From the NCBI GenBank assembly GCA_016708435.1, contig JADJFV010000002.1:1-64000 (forward strand): DNA of 64,000 nucleotides, written 5' to 3'. Both the position numbers and the translations under genes were made by a program. Shown in pieces: positions 51,619 to 60,517 of the stretch. Origin of the DNA: Leptospiraceae bacterium (GTDB lineage Bacteria > Spirochaetota > Leptospiria > Leptospirales > Leptospiraceae). A model generated the notes under the pieces. The model did no database searches. It saw nothing but the letters and a program-made list of their open reading frames with translations, and was not told the DNA's origin. How positions within the stretch are numbered: the stretch's first letter is position 1; the number at the start of each line of letters is the position of its first letter.

Positions 51619-51989
51619 ACCCCTTTTTACTTTGGGTCTGCCTTTGCAAATGAAATCATTTCCTATAAGAAAATTGATGATACATTTAAAAAAACATGGG
51701 ATGATACCTACCCGATTGAATTTAAAAAGATTGTAAAAAAAGATTTACTTGGCAAGGGAATTATGGTTGTAAAAAATAAGCAAAAACAATTGGAATATAT
51801 GTATTCTTTCCAGTTTTTATTCCTAGGGTCAGTATGGTCGATGGAGTGAAAACAGAAAGCGAAGAAGGCAAAGACATTATTGTAAAATTAATTCACAATC
51901 CAAGTGATGACGAAAAACCATATCGAATAGAGCTTGGAGAATTTTCAGAAAAATATTATCAAGGGAATGTAGTAAAATGGATCAAATGA
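51619..51989 (+). pseudogene. Hypothetical exported protein remnant, start missing and frameshifted
   Basis: An open frame without a start reads YFGSAFANEIISYKKIDDTF (A-F-A cleavage-like site) to QLEYMYSF near 51800. Adding one T at the T3 run near 51805-51812 continues it as PVFIPRVSMVDGVKTESEEG and on to KYYQGNVVKWIK with a TGA at 51987-51989. The 5' part with the signal core is missing or lies in another frame. The restored end overlaps the ugp start. Family not recognised. Confidence 0.45.
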
Positions 51990-53389
51990 AACACGAAATA
52001 TTAATTACAGAGAAAATGAAAAAAGAAGGTTTGAGTGAATTACTCATTCAAGACTTTCTTACAAAAGTAGAAAAAGTCAGAACGGGAGAAACGGGTAAGG
52101 TCAAATGGGAAACGATAGGCGACTTAGATCCCGATAAAGATGAAATTGATTTGGAAGTCCTCCGAAAGAAATATACAATCAAAAAAGAAACTCTTTCGAA
52201 GCTAGTCGTGATTAAACTCAACGGTGGACTTGGAACTTCTATGGGACTAGAAAAAGCTAAGTCTCTGATTCCAATCAAAGATGGAATGTCTTTTTTAAAA
52301 ATCGTAGCAAGCCAAGTTACATTCATGAGAAAAAAATATGGTGTCGAGATTCCACTGATTCTAATGAATTCTTATAACACAGAAACAGACTCACTAGAAG
52401 AACTAAAAAATGCTGGATTCACACAAAAAATTACAACTACCTTTTTACAAAATAAAGTTCCAAGACTTATTCAAGCAGACTTAACACCGATTACCCTCAC
52501 GGACAAAAAAGAAGAATGGTGTCCGCCGGGGCATGGCGATATTTACCTCTCACTCAAAGAGACAGGCATTTTAGATAAGCTCATAAGCGATGGATTTGAA
52601 TACGCATTTATTTCGAATGGAGACAATCTAGGTGCAACGATTGAACCTGCGATCTTAGAATACTTAGTAGATGCAGGATTAGAATTTGCGATGGAGATGA
52701 CTCCTAAGACACTCGCCGATACAAAAGGTGGGGCAATTTACCGTAAGCTCATAGATGGTAAGTTTGTAGGATTAGAACTTTTAGAAACAGCGCAAGTCCC
52801 AAAAGAAAACGAACCAGAATTCTCCGGAATGGGAAAATTTAGAACTTTCTCTACGAACAATCTATGGGTAAACTTACGCGCATTAGCCTCACTCATAGAA
52901 AAGAAGCCTCCTTCCCTCTCACTCATTGTAAATCCAAAAGTAGTAGACGGCAAAGATGTATTACAACTAGAAACCGCAATGGGTTCCGCAATTGGAAGTT
53001 TCCACAAAACAAAAGGAATAATCATCCCAAGAGACCGTTTCGCACCTGTAAAAAAATGCGAAGACTATCTCATTCGCCGCTCCGATGCATATATATTAAA
53101 TGAAGATTTTTCTCTCACGATGAATCCAGTTCGAAAACAAGCGGGCTTAAGTGAAAACCTTGTTAGCCTCGATGACAAGTATTACAAAAAAATCAAGTCC
53201 TTCGAAAAACTATTTAAAGTCTATCCATCTCTCGTTCTCTGCAATTCTCTCAAAGTAGAAGGTGAAGTCGAATTCGACACCCACTTAGTTCTAAAAGGGG
53301 ATGTAGTGATTAAAAACACCACCGGCGAGTTACGCAAAGTATCCGCTATCGGGAAATCGGAATTGAAGGATGAAACGGTGAATATTTAA
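51977..53389 (+). CDS. UTP-glucose-1-phosphate uridylyltransferase, UDPGP type
   Basis: 470 residues, eukaryote-like UDP-glucose pyrophosphorylase. LVVIKLNGGLGTSMGLEKAK near residue 75-95 is the nucleotide-binding GG motif with K, LILMNSYNTETDSLEEL and PPGHGDIYLSL bind UTP and the sugar phosphate, SNGDNLGATIEPAIL is the N-G-D motif, and YRKLIDGKFVGLELLETAQV follows. A C-terminal beta-helix region gives the usual oligomerisation domain. It makes UDP-glucose for glycans. Start 51977 has AAGGGA upstream; ATG at 51986 is an alternative. Confidence 0.9.
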   Translation: MDQMKHEILITEKMKKEGLSELLIQDFLTKVEKVRTGETGKVKWETIGDLDPDKDEIDLEVLRKKYTIKKETLSKLVVIKLNGGLGTSMGLEKAKSLIPIKDGMSFLKIVASQVTFMRKKYGVEIPLILMNSYNTETDSLEELKNAGFTQKITTTFLQNKVPRLIQADLTPITLTDKKEEWCPPGHGDIYLSLKETGILDKLISDGFEYAFISNGDNLGATIEPAILEYLVDAGLEFAMEMTPKTLADTKGGAIYRKLIDGKFVGLELLETAQVPKENEPEFSGMGKFRTFSTNNLWVNLRALASLIEKKPPSLSLIVNPKVVDGKDVLQLETAMGSAIGSFHKTKGIIIPRDRFAPVKKCEDYLIRRSDAYILNEDFSLTMNPVRKQAGLSENLVSLDDKYYKKIKSFEKLFKVYPSLVLCNSLKVEGEVEFDTHLVLKGDVVIKNTTGELRKVSAIGKSELKDETVNI

Positions 53390-53476
53390 AGATTACCACG
53401 AATAGGGTTTTGTTTATTTTGAATTCTTAATTTTGAATGAGAAGTGAAAAAGAGCCGGTCACTAGTAACAGCGAGT

Positions 53477-53525
53477 GATTCCGATTATAATATGAAAGCA
53501 TTGTAGCTAATTTATAATCGGAATC
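53477..53525 (+). repeat. Perfect 14-bp stem hairpin after the UDPGP gene
   Basis: GATTCCGATTATAA (53477-53490) and TTATAATCGGAATC (53512-53525) are exact reverse complements around a 21-base loop. Flanking GTCAC and GTGAC extend the symmetry loosely. It lies in a 295-base non-coding stretch (53390-53684) that also holds ATGTCTGAACTGTGATTCATC, a string seen in dispersed repeats elsewhere. No gene is seen there. Confidence 0.6.
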
Positions 53526-53684
53526 GTATCGAACGTGACGCTAATTGTTAGAGCAAATGTCTGAACTGTGATTCATCGCTGGGCAGGTTTCGGGGATGAC
53601 AACTAATAAACAACTTCGTGGTTAATACAGAGTTACCACAATAATGCCCTCTTCCATTCATTATCCATCATTAAAAATTCAACA

Positions 53685-53897
53685 TTAATCCACAACCCAA
53701 CCATCTTCAATCATTGCTTCAACGCTATCATAGTTCCATGATTGAGAAACGTCCTTTTGGCTAATAACAGAAACCGCTCCATTCTTTAATTTATTAGCAA
53801 TTCCAAATCGCCCACTGCCGCCTTTCATTAAACCTGCTTTTGTTGTTTCAAAGTATTCTCTTGTTGTTTGAATTAATTCATCTGACCATTGTGACAT
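53685..53897 (-). CDS. Small hypothetical protein in the toxin-antitoxin island
   Basis: 70 residues from MSQWSDELIQTTREYFETTK; GGAG lies nine bases upstream of this ATG, which is why the longer frame is rejected. GLMKGGSGRFGIANKLKNGA and the acidic end DSVEAMIEDGWVVD are visible. No family recognised. It diverges from the PIN-domain gene at 54006, with 108 bases between. Confidence 0.5.
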   Translation of the reverse strand: MSQWSDELIQTTREYFETTKAGLMKGGSGRFGIANKLKNGAVSVISQKDVSQSWNYDSVEAMIEDGWVVD

Positions 53898-54005
53898 TTG
53901 TTTTTCTCCTATTTCTATAAGTATACGGCAAACCTCGGACAAAATAGAATCCATCCAACACAAAAATAGATTGTTTTTTCTCTTTAGATACAAATGATAT
54001 AAGAT

Positions 54006-54467
54006 ATGGTTTCCCGCAAGAAAGTTCTATATTTGGATGTTTGTGCTTTGTGTCGTCCCTTTGATGATCAATCTCAAATGAAAATAAAGTTAGAGACAGA
54101 CAGTATATTCTTAATTTTAGAAAAAATTAAAGCAGGAAAATATAAAATGCTTTTTTCAAAAATACATAATCTTGAAATAAAAGAAATTGAGGAAAAAGAA
54201 GAGCGAGAAGAACTTTTACAATTTTTAGTGAAATATGGAAATGAAGAAAAGAATATAAATCAAGAGCAGATTAAACATAGAATATTTGAATTAGAAAAAA
54301 TGGGCTTTGGAATAGGAGATTCAGCACATTTAGCTTTCGCAGAAAATCATACAGATTATTTTATTTCAGTTGATTCAAATCTTCTAAAGAAATACAATAA
54401 GAAGATAACAGGAAAAATGCTTGCAATAAAGCCAGAAGACTTTATTGTAAGAGAAGGGATATTATAA
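54006..54467 (+). CDS. PIN-domain toxin-like ribonuclease
   Basis: 153 residues. KKVLYLDVCALCRPFDD places the first PIN aspartate at the usual N-terminal position. Residues 60-100 (LEIKEIEEKEEREELLQFLV) are a charged helix region carrying other acidic ligands. GFGIGDSAHLAFAENHTDYF and ISVDSNLLKKYNKKITG provide the D-S-x-H and second D motifs of VapC-like PIN nucleases. It probably cleaves RNA when free. The small gene at 54469 follows after one base and is the presumed antitoxin. Confidence 0.7.
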   Translation: MVSRKKVLYLDVCALCRPFDDQSQMKIKLETDSIFLILEKIKAGKYKMLFSKIHNLEIKEIEEKEEREELLQFLVKYGNEEKNINQEQIKHRIFELEKMGFGIGDSAHLAFAENHTDYFISVDSNLLKKYNKKITGKMLAIKPEDFIVREGIL

Positions 54468-54468
54468 A

Positions 54469-54672
54469 ATGAAAGAAGAAACCTTTTTAGATGAAGATGT
54501 TCTAGTTCACAAAGCAGTGAATGCATTAATGAAATCTCTTGGACCGGTTGAAACTAAGCGCTTCTTATCTTTAAATAGCAATCGTAAAAGAATCGAATCT
54601 GTTAAAAGACACAAACAGTGGCAATCCAATCTTAACCGCGAAAATTTCTTGAAAGAAGTTTTTGCATCTTAG
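54469..54672 (+). CDS. Presumed antitoxin of the PIN-domain pair
   Basis: 67 residues, basic and helical (MKEETFLDEDVLVHKAVNAL, VETKRFLSLNSNRKRIESVK). It has no recognised DNA-binding motif, but size, position and one-base spacing after the PIN gene are typical of a type II partner. In this pair the toxin gene comes first, opposite to vapBC. Confidence 0.5.
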   Translation: MKEETFLDEDVLVHKAVNALMKSLGPVETKRFLSLNSNRKRIESVKRHKQWQSNLNRENFLKEVFAS

Positions 54673-54681
54673 ATATAAAAT

Positions 54682-54960
54682 ATGAATCCAATCCTTGTTC
54701 AGACTATTTCTGATTATTTTAGAGATAAAAAAGTAAACAAGGCTTTTCTCTTTGGTTCATTCGCAAAAGGATTAGAAAAAGACACAAGCGACATAGATAT
54801 ATTAGTTGAATTAAGTGAATCTATTGGCTTTATGAAACTAATACAATACAAATTGGATTTAGAAGATCAGTTGCATAGGAACGTCGATTTAGTCACGCCT
54901 GCTTCTATATCTCCGCTTATTCTTCCCACTAATTCAAAAAGACTGGAAGCTTATCTATGA
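54682..54960 (+). CDS. mntA: MntA-type nucleotidyltransferase antitoxin
   Basis: 92 residues, minimal nucleotidyltransferase. KAFLFGSFAKGLEKDTSDID is the GSx10DxD motif that binds ATP and magnesium, intact here with both aspartates (SDIDILVEL). In MntA-HepT systems the antitoxin AMPylates a tyrosine of the HepT toxin to silence it. It overlaps the hepT remnant by four bases (ATGA). HepT is internally deleted, so MntA may be without its target. Confidence 0.75.
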   Translation: MNPILVQTISDYFRDKKVNKAFLFGSFAKGLEKDTSDIDILVELSESIGFMKLIQYKLDLEDQLHRNVDLVTPASISPLILPTNSKRLEAYL

Positions 54961-55167
54961 ACGAAAACGATAAAATACGTTTACAGCACATTTTAGAAGC
55001 AATGGAAGACATTGAATCATTTGTGACAACCATTAACAGAGAAGAATTTCCGCAATGTTTTAATTCATAAATACTTTGGTGTAGATTATAATGAAGTTTA
55101 TACTGTAATCGAAAGTGAATTGCCGTCATTGAAAAGCGATGTTCAGGGGATATTAAATAATAGTTGA
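54957..55167 (+). pseudogene. hepT: HepT (DUF86) HEPN toxin, internal deletion
   Basis: The frame from 54957 gives MNENDKIRLQHILEAMEDIE and SFVTTINREEF, the normal HepT N-terminus, then leaves frame and stops at about 55070. In another frame RNVLIHKYFGVDYNEVY continues to LNNS and TGA at 55165-55167. RNVLIHKY is the catalytic Rx4HxY motif of HEPN ribonucleases. The roughly 35-40 residues normally between (the second helix region with EIIGEA and IPW phrases) are missing, so the gene has an internal deletion of about 110 bases that is not a multiple of three. Confidence 0.65.
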
Positions 55168-55226
55168 GTTTATTATTTAATATCCTCTATTCCATCGCCA
55201 ATACCTCTTTCAACACCAGCAACAAA

Positions 55227-56417
55227 TCAAAATAATCCTTTGATTCCTTTCCATGTAACCAAGAAAGTTCCAATGCTACTTCCAATTTGCGGCAAGAGTA
55301 AAACGAGGAATATTTTTAGAACGCGGTTTTTCCAGAAGCCAGTGAAATGTTCTGAGTCGTCTGCTATATGCTCGAAATCTTCGACAAGCGGCTTCTTCAT
55401 CCAAATCTCTGTGAGGGCAGCAAGCCAACCTGGCTTAATGATAGGATTAAAATTTCCAATCGGGGCAGCGATGAAAGCGAGGATAATGGATAATGGATGA
55501 GCAAGAGCGATTAGTGCACCTAACGCAGCTAAAGTTCCTTTGAAGATAATCCATTCTTTAATCAACTCAGTGCCTGCTTCAAAACCACTGAAATAAAAAG
55601 TAGCTCCCATCAGTGCAAGAATGAAAAGTGGAAGTATGGCTAATTGTAATTTCCCCCAGATGCCTGACTTAGGAATCTCATCTAGATGATCTATTGTTTG
55701 ATCTTCTAGTATATGCTTCATGATTCCTTCTAAATGCCCTGCCCCTACTACAGCAAAGATTTTCTTTGAGTCTTTCGCTTGACGTCTAATATTTTCGGCT
55801 AGGTATTTATCTCTTTCGTCAATGATGACTTCTTTGATGGAGTTGTATCTAGGTGGTAATTGGGAAAATAAATCTTTGAGTGCGTCATCACTTTTTAGTT
55901 CTTCGATTTTTTCTGGACTTACTTCTTCTTTTACAAGTAGAGAAGTAATGAGAGCAGATAATAAATACATCTTAGAAAAAAAACCAACATTACCCCAAGA
56001 GCGTTTGAGAGTAATTTGAATTTCTCTATCTACTGGAACAACCTTTGCACCGATTTTATTTCCTTCGTCGATGGCGGCTTTTAGTTCGTCGCCTGGTTTG
56101 ATTTCTCCTTTTCCTAATTTCTTTTGGAAAGAAGAAAGAATCAAGCTCGCAAGTAGCAAATACATTTTTCTTTCTTTAAATACTTTGAATATGTCCAACT
56201 TTTTCCAATGCTCTGCATCTTGTATCGAAGTCATTCTTGACTTACAGAGTTCTACACAAACTGTATCTGGTTTTTCAGTTCCTATGATTTCACGCACAGC
56301 TTCTACGCTCTTATGACTTATATGCGCAGTTCCTAATATTGTGATTTCGGAATTGTTGATTTTAATTCTTCTAATTGGCTCTTTGCTTTGTGATTCTTGC
56401 TCAATGACTGTATTCAA
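55227..56417 (-). CDS. TraB/PrgY family membrane protein
   Basis: 396 residues. INNSEITILGTAHISHKSVE is the GTxH motif at the N-terminus, TVCVELCKSR the ExxxxR motif, and DEGNKIGAKVVPVDREIQIT the conserved middle; IFAVVGAGHLEGIMKHI supplies the GxxH motif. The C-terminal 130 residues hold four hydrophobic helices (LQLAILPLFILALMGATFYF, ALGALIALAHPLSIILAFIA). TraB/GumN-fold members include PrgY, which limits pheromone production, and putative metalloproteases using the GxxH/E residues. The role here is unknown. Confidence 0.85.
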   Translation of the reverse strand: MNTVIEQESQSKEPIRRIKINNSEITILGTAHISHKSVEAVREIIGTEKPDTVCVELCKSRMTSIQDAEHWKKLDIFKVFKERKMYLLLASLILSSFQKKLGKGEIKPGDELKAAIDEGNKIGAKVVPVDREIQITLKRSWGNVGFFSKMYLLSALITSLLVKEEVSPEKIEELKSDDALKDLFSQLPPRYNSIKEVIIDERDKYLAENIRRQAKDSKKIFAVVGAGHLEGIMKHILEDQTIDHLDEIPKSGIWGKLQLAILPLFILALMGATFYFSGFEAGTELIKEWIIFKGTLAALGALIALAHPLSIILAFIAAPIGNFNPIIKPGWLAALTEIWMKKPLVEDFEHIADDSEHFTGFWKNRVLKIFLVLLLPQIGSSIGTFLVTWKGIKGLF

Positions 56418-56462
56418 AAAAATGCTCCTCTTACGGCTTTAATCCCAATGTTATAAACAAGG

Positions 56463-56552
56463 ATTTTAACCACCGATGGACACTGATTAACACCGATGGA
56501 GTTATTGCATTTCCAATTCTTATCGGTGTTCTCAGTGAAATCGGTGGTAATC
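56463..56552 (+). repeat. Dispersed repeat family D, inverted pair
   Basis: AACCACCGATGGACACTGAT and ACACCGATGGAG on the left are mirrored by TCTTATCGGTGTTC and AAATCGGTGGTAATC on the right, forming a hairpin of about 90 bases. Same words as 33603-33645 and 56811-56843. No gene lies in this 513-base stretch (56418-56930), which otherwise holds repeat B copy 2. Confidence 0.6.
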
Positions 56553-56647
56553 TTTTAATGTCTTTCTATTGTCTTTTAGGCTTGTTTCGCGTAAAGCAAG
56601 TATCTAGGCTAATTTCTAAATAAAAATGGTTATCCCTACACATTCTA

Positions 56648-56745
56648 GCAGTTCCTATTGCAGTCCATCTTGCAGTTCAAACATAGTCTTAAAAAATGCA
56701 AGACTATAGTTGAACTGCTACTTGAACCGCAACATGAACTGCAAC
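56648..56745 (+). repeat. Palindromic GCAGTTC-array repeat, family B, copy 2
   Basis: It starts GCAGTTCCTATTGC, identical to copy 1 at 1324, then GCAGTCCATCTTGCAGTTC, an AT-rich loop with AAGACTATAG, and the complementary arm GTTGAACTGC, TTGAACCGCAACATGAACTGC. The forward and reverse heptamers make a long hairpin. Copies 1 and 2 share arms and layout but not the loop. Confidence 0.6.
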
Positions 56746-56810
56746 TTGGTATATCTCTATCTTATCGACTCCATCCACTTTCCTACTTTTATCCATAAGA
56801 AATCTTTCCT

Positions 56811-56843
56811 ATCGGTGTCCATCTGTGTCCATCGGCGGTAATC
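56811..56843 (+). repeat. Dispersed repeat family D, short copy
   Basis: ATCGGTGTCCATCTGTGTCC then ATCGGCGGTAATC. Same words as the copies at 33603 and 56463, in the orientation of 33603. Confidence 0.55.
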
Positions 56844-56888
56844 TTTATATCCTCAGTAAGTATTTTGCTGTAAAATCGAATTACTCAC

Positions 56889-56917
56889 TTGACAAGTAAA
56901 TATGCTTCCGTTTATTT
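56889..56917 (+). promoter_or_regulatory. Sigma70-type promoter candidate for cheD
   Basis: TTGACA at 56889-56894 and TTTATT at 56912-56917 with a 17-base spacer. The predicted start would be about 56924, just ahead of the cheD ATG at 56931, giving a very short or leaderless transcript. TTTAAT at 56915 is an alternative -10 with a longer spacer. The TTG in this box is therefore unlikely to be the translation start. Confidence 0.4.
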
Positions 56918-56930
56918 AATCATTAAAACG

Positions 56931-57437
56931 ATGTTGAGTAGAGAATCTAAAATAATCAATGTGGGGATTGCAGAAATTGTCGCTGCCAAATCTCCAAATA
57001 TTTTAAGAACGACGCTTGGCTCTTGCATTGGCGTGGTTTTGTATCAACCAGATTTGAAAATCGGTGCTATTTCCCATATCATGCTAGCTAAAGACACATT
57101 AGGGCGTGATAAACTCAAGAATCCAGGTAAATACGGAGAAACCGCTCTTCCCAAGTTAATAAAGATGATGGAAGACGAAGGTTGTAAGCCTGGAACATAT
57201 TTTGCTCGTATTTTTGGAGCAGCTTCTATGTTTAAAAATATCACCTCAGCATTTCTAAACAACATAGGCGAAAGCAATATAACAATTGTTAGAGAGTTTT
57301 TCGCAGAAAGAAAAATCCCAATCATCGCAGAAGACATTGGTGGGCACGAAGGCAGGACTATTAGTTTGTATTTAGATGATGGTCGTATACTACTTAAAAA
57401 GTCAGGCATTGAAAAATATCTTTATAAGGTAAGATAA
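56931..57437 (+). CDS. cheD: Chemoreceptor glutamine deamidase CheD
   Basis: 168 residues from [22 protein letters not shown] holds the catalytic Cys32 and AISHIMLA the catalytic His49, the CheD deamidase dyad. FGAASMF and [20 protein letters not shown] followed by [19 protein letters not shown] complete the family pattern. CheD deamidates receptor glutamines and docks with CheC/CheY in chemotaxis. No other che gene is adjacent; it forms an operon with the HDOD gene seven bases downstream. Confidence 0.9.
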   Translation: MLSRESKIINVGIAEIVAAKSPNILRTTLGSCIGVVLYQPDLKIGAISHIMLAKDTLGRDKLKNPGKYGETALPKLIKMMEDEGCKPGTYFARIFGAASMFKNITSAFLNNIGESNITIVREFFAERKIPIIAEDIGGHEGRTISLYLDDGRILLKKSGIEKYLYKVR

Positions 57438-57444
57438 TTGTAAT

Positions 57445-58296
57445 ATGAAAGATCAAATCGACATAATATTAAAGGATATCCACAAATTACCACCTATGTC
57501 CAATGTTGTAATTAAAGTGATGACACTTATACAAGATCCTGCAGTCTCCATTCATGACCTTGCAACTGAAATTTCGAAAGACCCTGCCATCACAGCGTCT
57601 ATTATAAAACTCTCGAACTCAGCCTACTACCGAGCTAGTAAACCAATTCGAACAGTCCAAGAATCTCTCATGACACTTGGGATTAAGACTGTTAAAGAAA
57701 TTATTTTACTCACTGCTTCCAAAAAAATTCTAAACAAAGATTTGCCTGGTTATCAACTCGAAGCAGAGGCAATGTGGCTTCACTCTTTAGTTGTAGCAGA
57801 ATTATCTGCGAGAATCTCTATCCAAAAGAAAACGAATATTCCTAAGGACTTAGCGTTTACTTCTGGTTTGCTCCACGATATTGGCAAAGTAATTCTAGCT
57901 CAATTTTTCCCTTCTAAAATTCTTGAGATCAAACAAGAACTCAAAACTTCTAAGCTCAGCTTCACAGAAGTAGAACGAAAATACTTCGGCTACGATCACC
58001 AGGAAGTGGGAATGAAAGCACTTGAGACCTGGAATTTCCCTGAAGAACTAAAAGAAGTTGTGGCTTATCACCATAATCCGGAACTCGCTATAAAATTTCC
58101 AAAGCTAGTTGCTATGGTTCATATTGCGAATCAGATTTCTGTTATATCTGGAATTGGGATTGATATCGGAGGAATTTCACATGAGCTATCTGCTCAGGCT
58201 GTGAAAATTCTTGGTATCACAGAATCAGACATTGAATCTTATTACTTGTCTATTCCTGAAATTCAAAAGTCAATCGTTGACTTACAATCCATTTAG
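57445..58296 (+). CDS. HDOD domain signalling protein
   Basis: 283 residues. [20 protein letters not shown] and [20 protein letters not shown] are the HDOD opening; [37 protein letters not shown] and [14 protein letters not shown] are the HD-like motifs. HDOD proteins lack confirmed phosphodiesterase activity and act in signalling and motility regulation. It follows cheD closely, which suggests a motility or chemotaxis role. Confidence 0.9.
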   Translation: MKDQIDIILKDIHKLPPMSNVVIKVMTLIQDPAVSIHDLATEISKDPAITASIIKLSNSAYYRASKPIRTVQESLMTLGIKTVKEIILLTASKKILNKDLPGYQLEAEAMWLHSLVVAELSARISIQKKTNIPKDLAFTSGLLHDIGKVILAQFFPSKILEIKQELKTSKLSFTEVERKYFGYDHQEVGMKALETWNFPEELKEVVAYHHNPELAIKFPKLVAMVHIANQISVISGIGIDIGGISHELSAQAVKILGITESDIESYYLSIPEIQKSIVDLQSI

Positions 58297-58309
58297 TTCG
58301 GGGCTTTTC

Positions 58310-58837
58310 ATGAATATTGCATTAATCGGACCCAGGGGTGTAGGCAAATCAAAAGTATCCCGTAAACTTTCTAAGCTACTATCTATGCCCGTTCTTTCTA
58401 CGGATATGATTGCCGTTTACGAACTCGGTGGCATCTCAATACCAGATCAAATCAAAAAAGACAATGGCAAATGGAATAATTTTCGTAAATTAGAAATGCA
58501 AATTCTAGAAAAGCTTTCCAAATCTAAAAACATCATCTTGGATTGCGGTGGTGGAATTTTATTTGACGTTGATAAAGACGGCAGAGAATTCTACAGCGAA
58601 AAAAAAGTGAAACTTTTAAAATCATTCTGCACTGTATTCGGACTTTCGCATGATACAGAGTATCTCGTCGAAAAAGTAATCAATGACTCCGAGCGTCCAC
58701 AGCTAAGCGCTATTAACTCCTATCGAGAAATTCTTGAAAGAAGACTTCCCTTCTACCAAATGTCTTCTGATTTTTACATTCCAGTAGAAGGACTCGATCC
58801 AAAGGACGTAGCCAAGAAGATTTCTGAACTTATCTAG
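58310..58837 (+). CDS. aroK: Shikimate kinase
   Basis: About 175 residues from [20 protein letters not shown]; the longer in-frame start lies inside the HDOD gene. GPRGVGKS is the P-loop (residues 7-14), [16 protein letters not shown] the shikimate Asp region, [11 protein letters not shown] the GGG substrate loop, and SERPQL the conserved lid Arg. It phosphorylates shikimate in aromatic amino acid synthesis. Only 13 bases from the HDOD stop. Confidence 0.85.
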   Translation: MNIALIGPRGVGKSKVSRKLSKLLSMPVLSTDMIAVYELGGISIPDQIKKDNGKWNNFRKLEMQILEKLSKSKNIILDCGGGILFDVDKDGREFYSEKKVKLLKSFCTVFGLSHDTEYLVEKVINDSERPQLSAINSYREILERRLPFYQMSSDFYIPVEGLDPKDVAKKISELI

Positions 58838-59199
58838 ATACTTTTTCTGACAAGAAAATAAATAGTTCCCCATACAAGTGATCTCATAGTCATTGCCAAA
58901 AGACTTTTAACTGCGACCTGACCTGACGAAAGATAAATGGCAACCAACACAAATAGCACAAGAACATGTCCGACTGCTACAACACTTGTCATCGTCAATT
59001 TGTTTGAAAGATTTTTCCATATCGTATAAACCACGAACAGGGAAAAAAGAGCCATACCTACATTGTAATAAACCAACCAGAATAGAACAATCATTCCGCC
59101 TTGCTCTTTCCCTAGAATAACAGAAGTCCCTTCTATCAAAGTTGGAATTGCTAATAGTATACCAAGTGCTATCGCAATAAGCGAGTATTTGTTTTTCAT
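58834..59199 (-). CDS. Small hypothetical membrane protein
   Basis: 121 residues with four hydrophobic helices: [60 protein letters not shown] and [15 protein letters not shown]. No known motif. It overlaps the aroK stop by four bases on the opposite strand (converging). Function unknown. Confidence 0.55.
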   Translation of the reverse strand: MKNKYSLIAIALGILLAIPTLIEGTSVILGKEQGGMIVLFWLVYYNVGMALFSLFVVYTIWKNLSNKLTMTSVVAVGHVLVLFVLVAIYLSSGQVAVKSLLAMTMRSLVWGTIYFLVRKSI

Positions 59200-59245
59200 A
59201 ATGCCTCTTTTAGATTCTCCAAATTCCTGTTGCCATTCTGTTTTC

Positions 59246-60451
59246 TTATGGTGTATTCACACTATTAAACTGAATACTAATACTGTCCAATTTAACTTTG
59301 CTTAGATCGTCCCAGACTCCTGCGCCTGTTGTTCCGATTGTGCCGAATAATTTATCTACTCTACTTGTTTGTGGATAAGAGGCAGGAACTTTTGCACTTG
59401 TCACTTCATCGCCAATGAATCCACTATTTTCAAACAAGCCATAGTTTCTAGAAATTAAACCACATAGCTGAGCATTTGTATTATCAATTCCATTGTTCAT
59501 TAGGCTTAGTTTTGCAGTAGCTTCTTTTTTTGGTGTAGTTAAAAATTGACTGTAGGCTAGAGAATAATACTTAGTATTCGCTCCACAGTTTGGACCGAAT
59601 AAGGAAGGATTGCTTGGAAATCTAACGACTGATTTAAAACAGAGGATTGTATCATTGTCCATTTTTTCTAAAACTACACGACCTTTGTCTGCACCGGAAT
59701 AAAATTGTTGTGAGCCTGACCAGGAAATGGTTTGCTTTTGAGAAACGATAGTGTTTCCAAGATAAGAAGCATTTTGCTTTGAGGCATAGGTTTCACATAC
59801 GAGGCTGTCTGGATAATTCGTAGGGTCGATGATGTTTAAATTGTATAAGAGTAAAATTCCTTTATCAGTGAGTTGGTCTGCACTATCAAAAAACATTTCA
59901 AGTGCTTTTGCTTTATCAGAAGATCTCCACATTTCGAACTTATGCTTGAAGACTAAATTGCCTGTGTAAGCAGATGAGGCTACGCTTGCATTTATATCTA
60001 CGGATAGCTTTGTAATAAAAACACCACCGTTAGGAGTTTGAACTGTTGTTTGAAAAGAACCAGGGTTACTGAGAAGATTGTATTTTTTGATAGGACCAAT
60101 AATCGCCTCAATCGTATCGGAATTATTATTTGCCCAAAGAGCAGACTGACGAACAAAAGCCCATTCATTTTCTAAGGCTTTGGCTTCTGAGAAAATTCCT
60201 AGATTCTTTAAAAGGTCTAGTGAAGGAGGAATGCGATTATCCGCTAATCTAGATTTAAGAGGAACTCCATCGGGGATACGAATTGTTAGCCCAGTGGTAT
60301 ATTCAACCGAGCCATTCGCAGTAGGCTTTGCGGATAAGAGTAAAACGGTGCCAGCTTTGGTTAAATTGTCTTTTTGTTTATTGTCCTTGTCTGACTTGCA
60401 TTGGAAAGTAAAGAGTAAAGCGATTGATAGAAATAGTAAAGTCTTCTTCAT
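59246..60451 (-). CDS. Hypothetical lipoprotein
   Basis: About 401 residues from MKKTLLFLSIALLFTFQC, a lipoprotein signal with Cys18; the upstream in-frame ATG adds 21 residues. The mature part includes TAGTVLLLSAKPT-like beta segments, SLDLLKNLGIFSEAKALENE, and an extended beta-rich C-terminal half (AKLSLMNNGIDNTNAQLCGL, WDDLSKVKLDSISIQFNSV). No domain recognised. It lies in the same direction as the dihaem oxidoreductase gene and the intervening membrane protein, so these form a probable operon. Confidence 0.6.
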   Translation of the reverse strand: MKKTLLFLSIALLFTFQCKSDKDNKQKDNLTKAGTVLLLSAKPTANGSVEYTTGLTIRIPDGVPLKSRLADNRIPPSLDLLKNLGIFSEAKALENEWAFVRQSALWANNNSDTIEAIIGPIKKYNLLSNPGSFQTTVQTPNGGVFITKLSVDINASVASSAYTGNLVFKHKFEMWRSSDKAKALEMFFDSADQLTDKGILLLYNLNIIDPTNYPDSLVCETYASKQNASYLGNTIVSQKQTISWSGSQQFYSGADKGRVVLEKMDNDTILCFKSVVRFPSNPSLFGPNCGANTKYYSLAYSQFLTTPKKEATAKLSLMNNGIDNTNAQLCGLISRNYGLFENSGFIGDEVTSAKVPASYPQTSRVDKLFGTIGTTGAGVWDDLSKVKLDSISIQFNSVNTP

Positions 60452-60517
60452 GAAAATTGTCTCCGTGTTTATTAAAAGAATAAATGGCTTACTTACTCTA
60501 AAAATTGCAAGCAAAAA

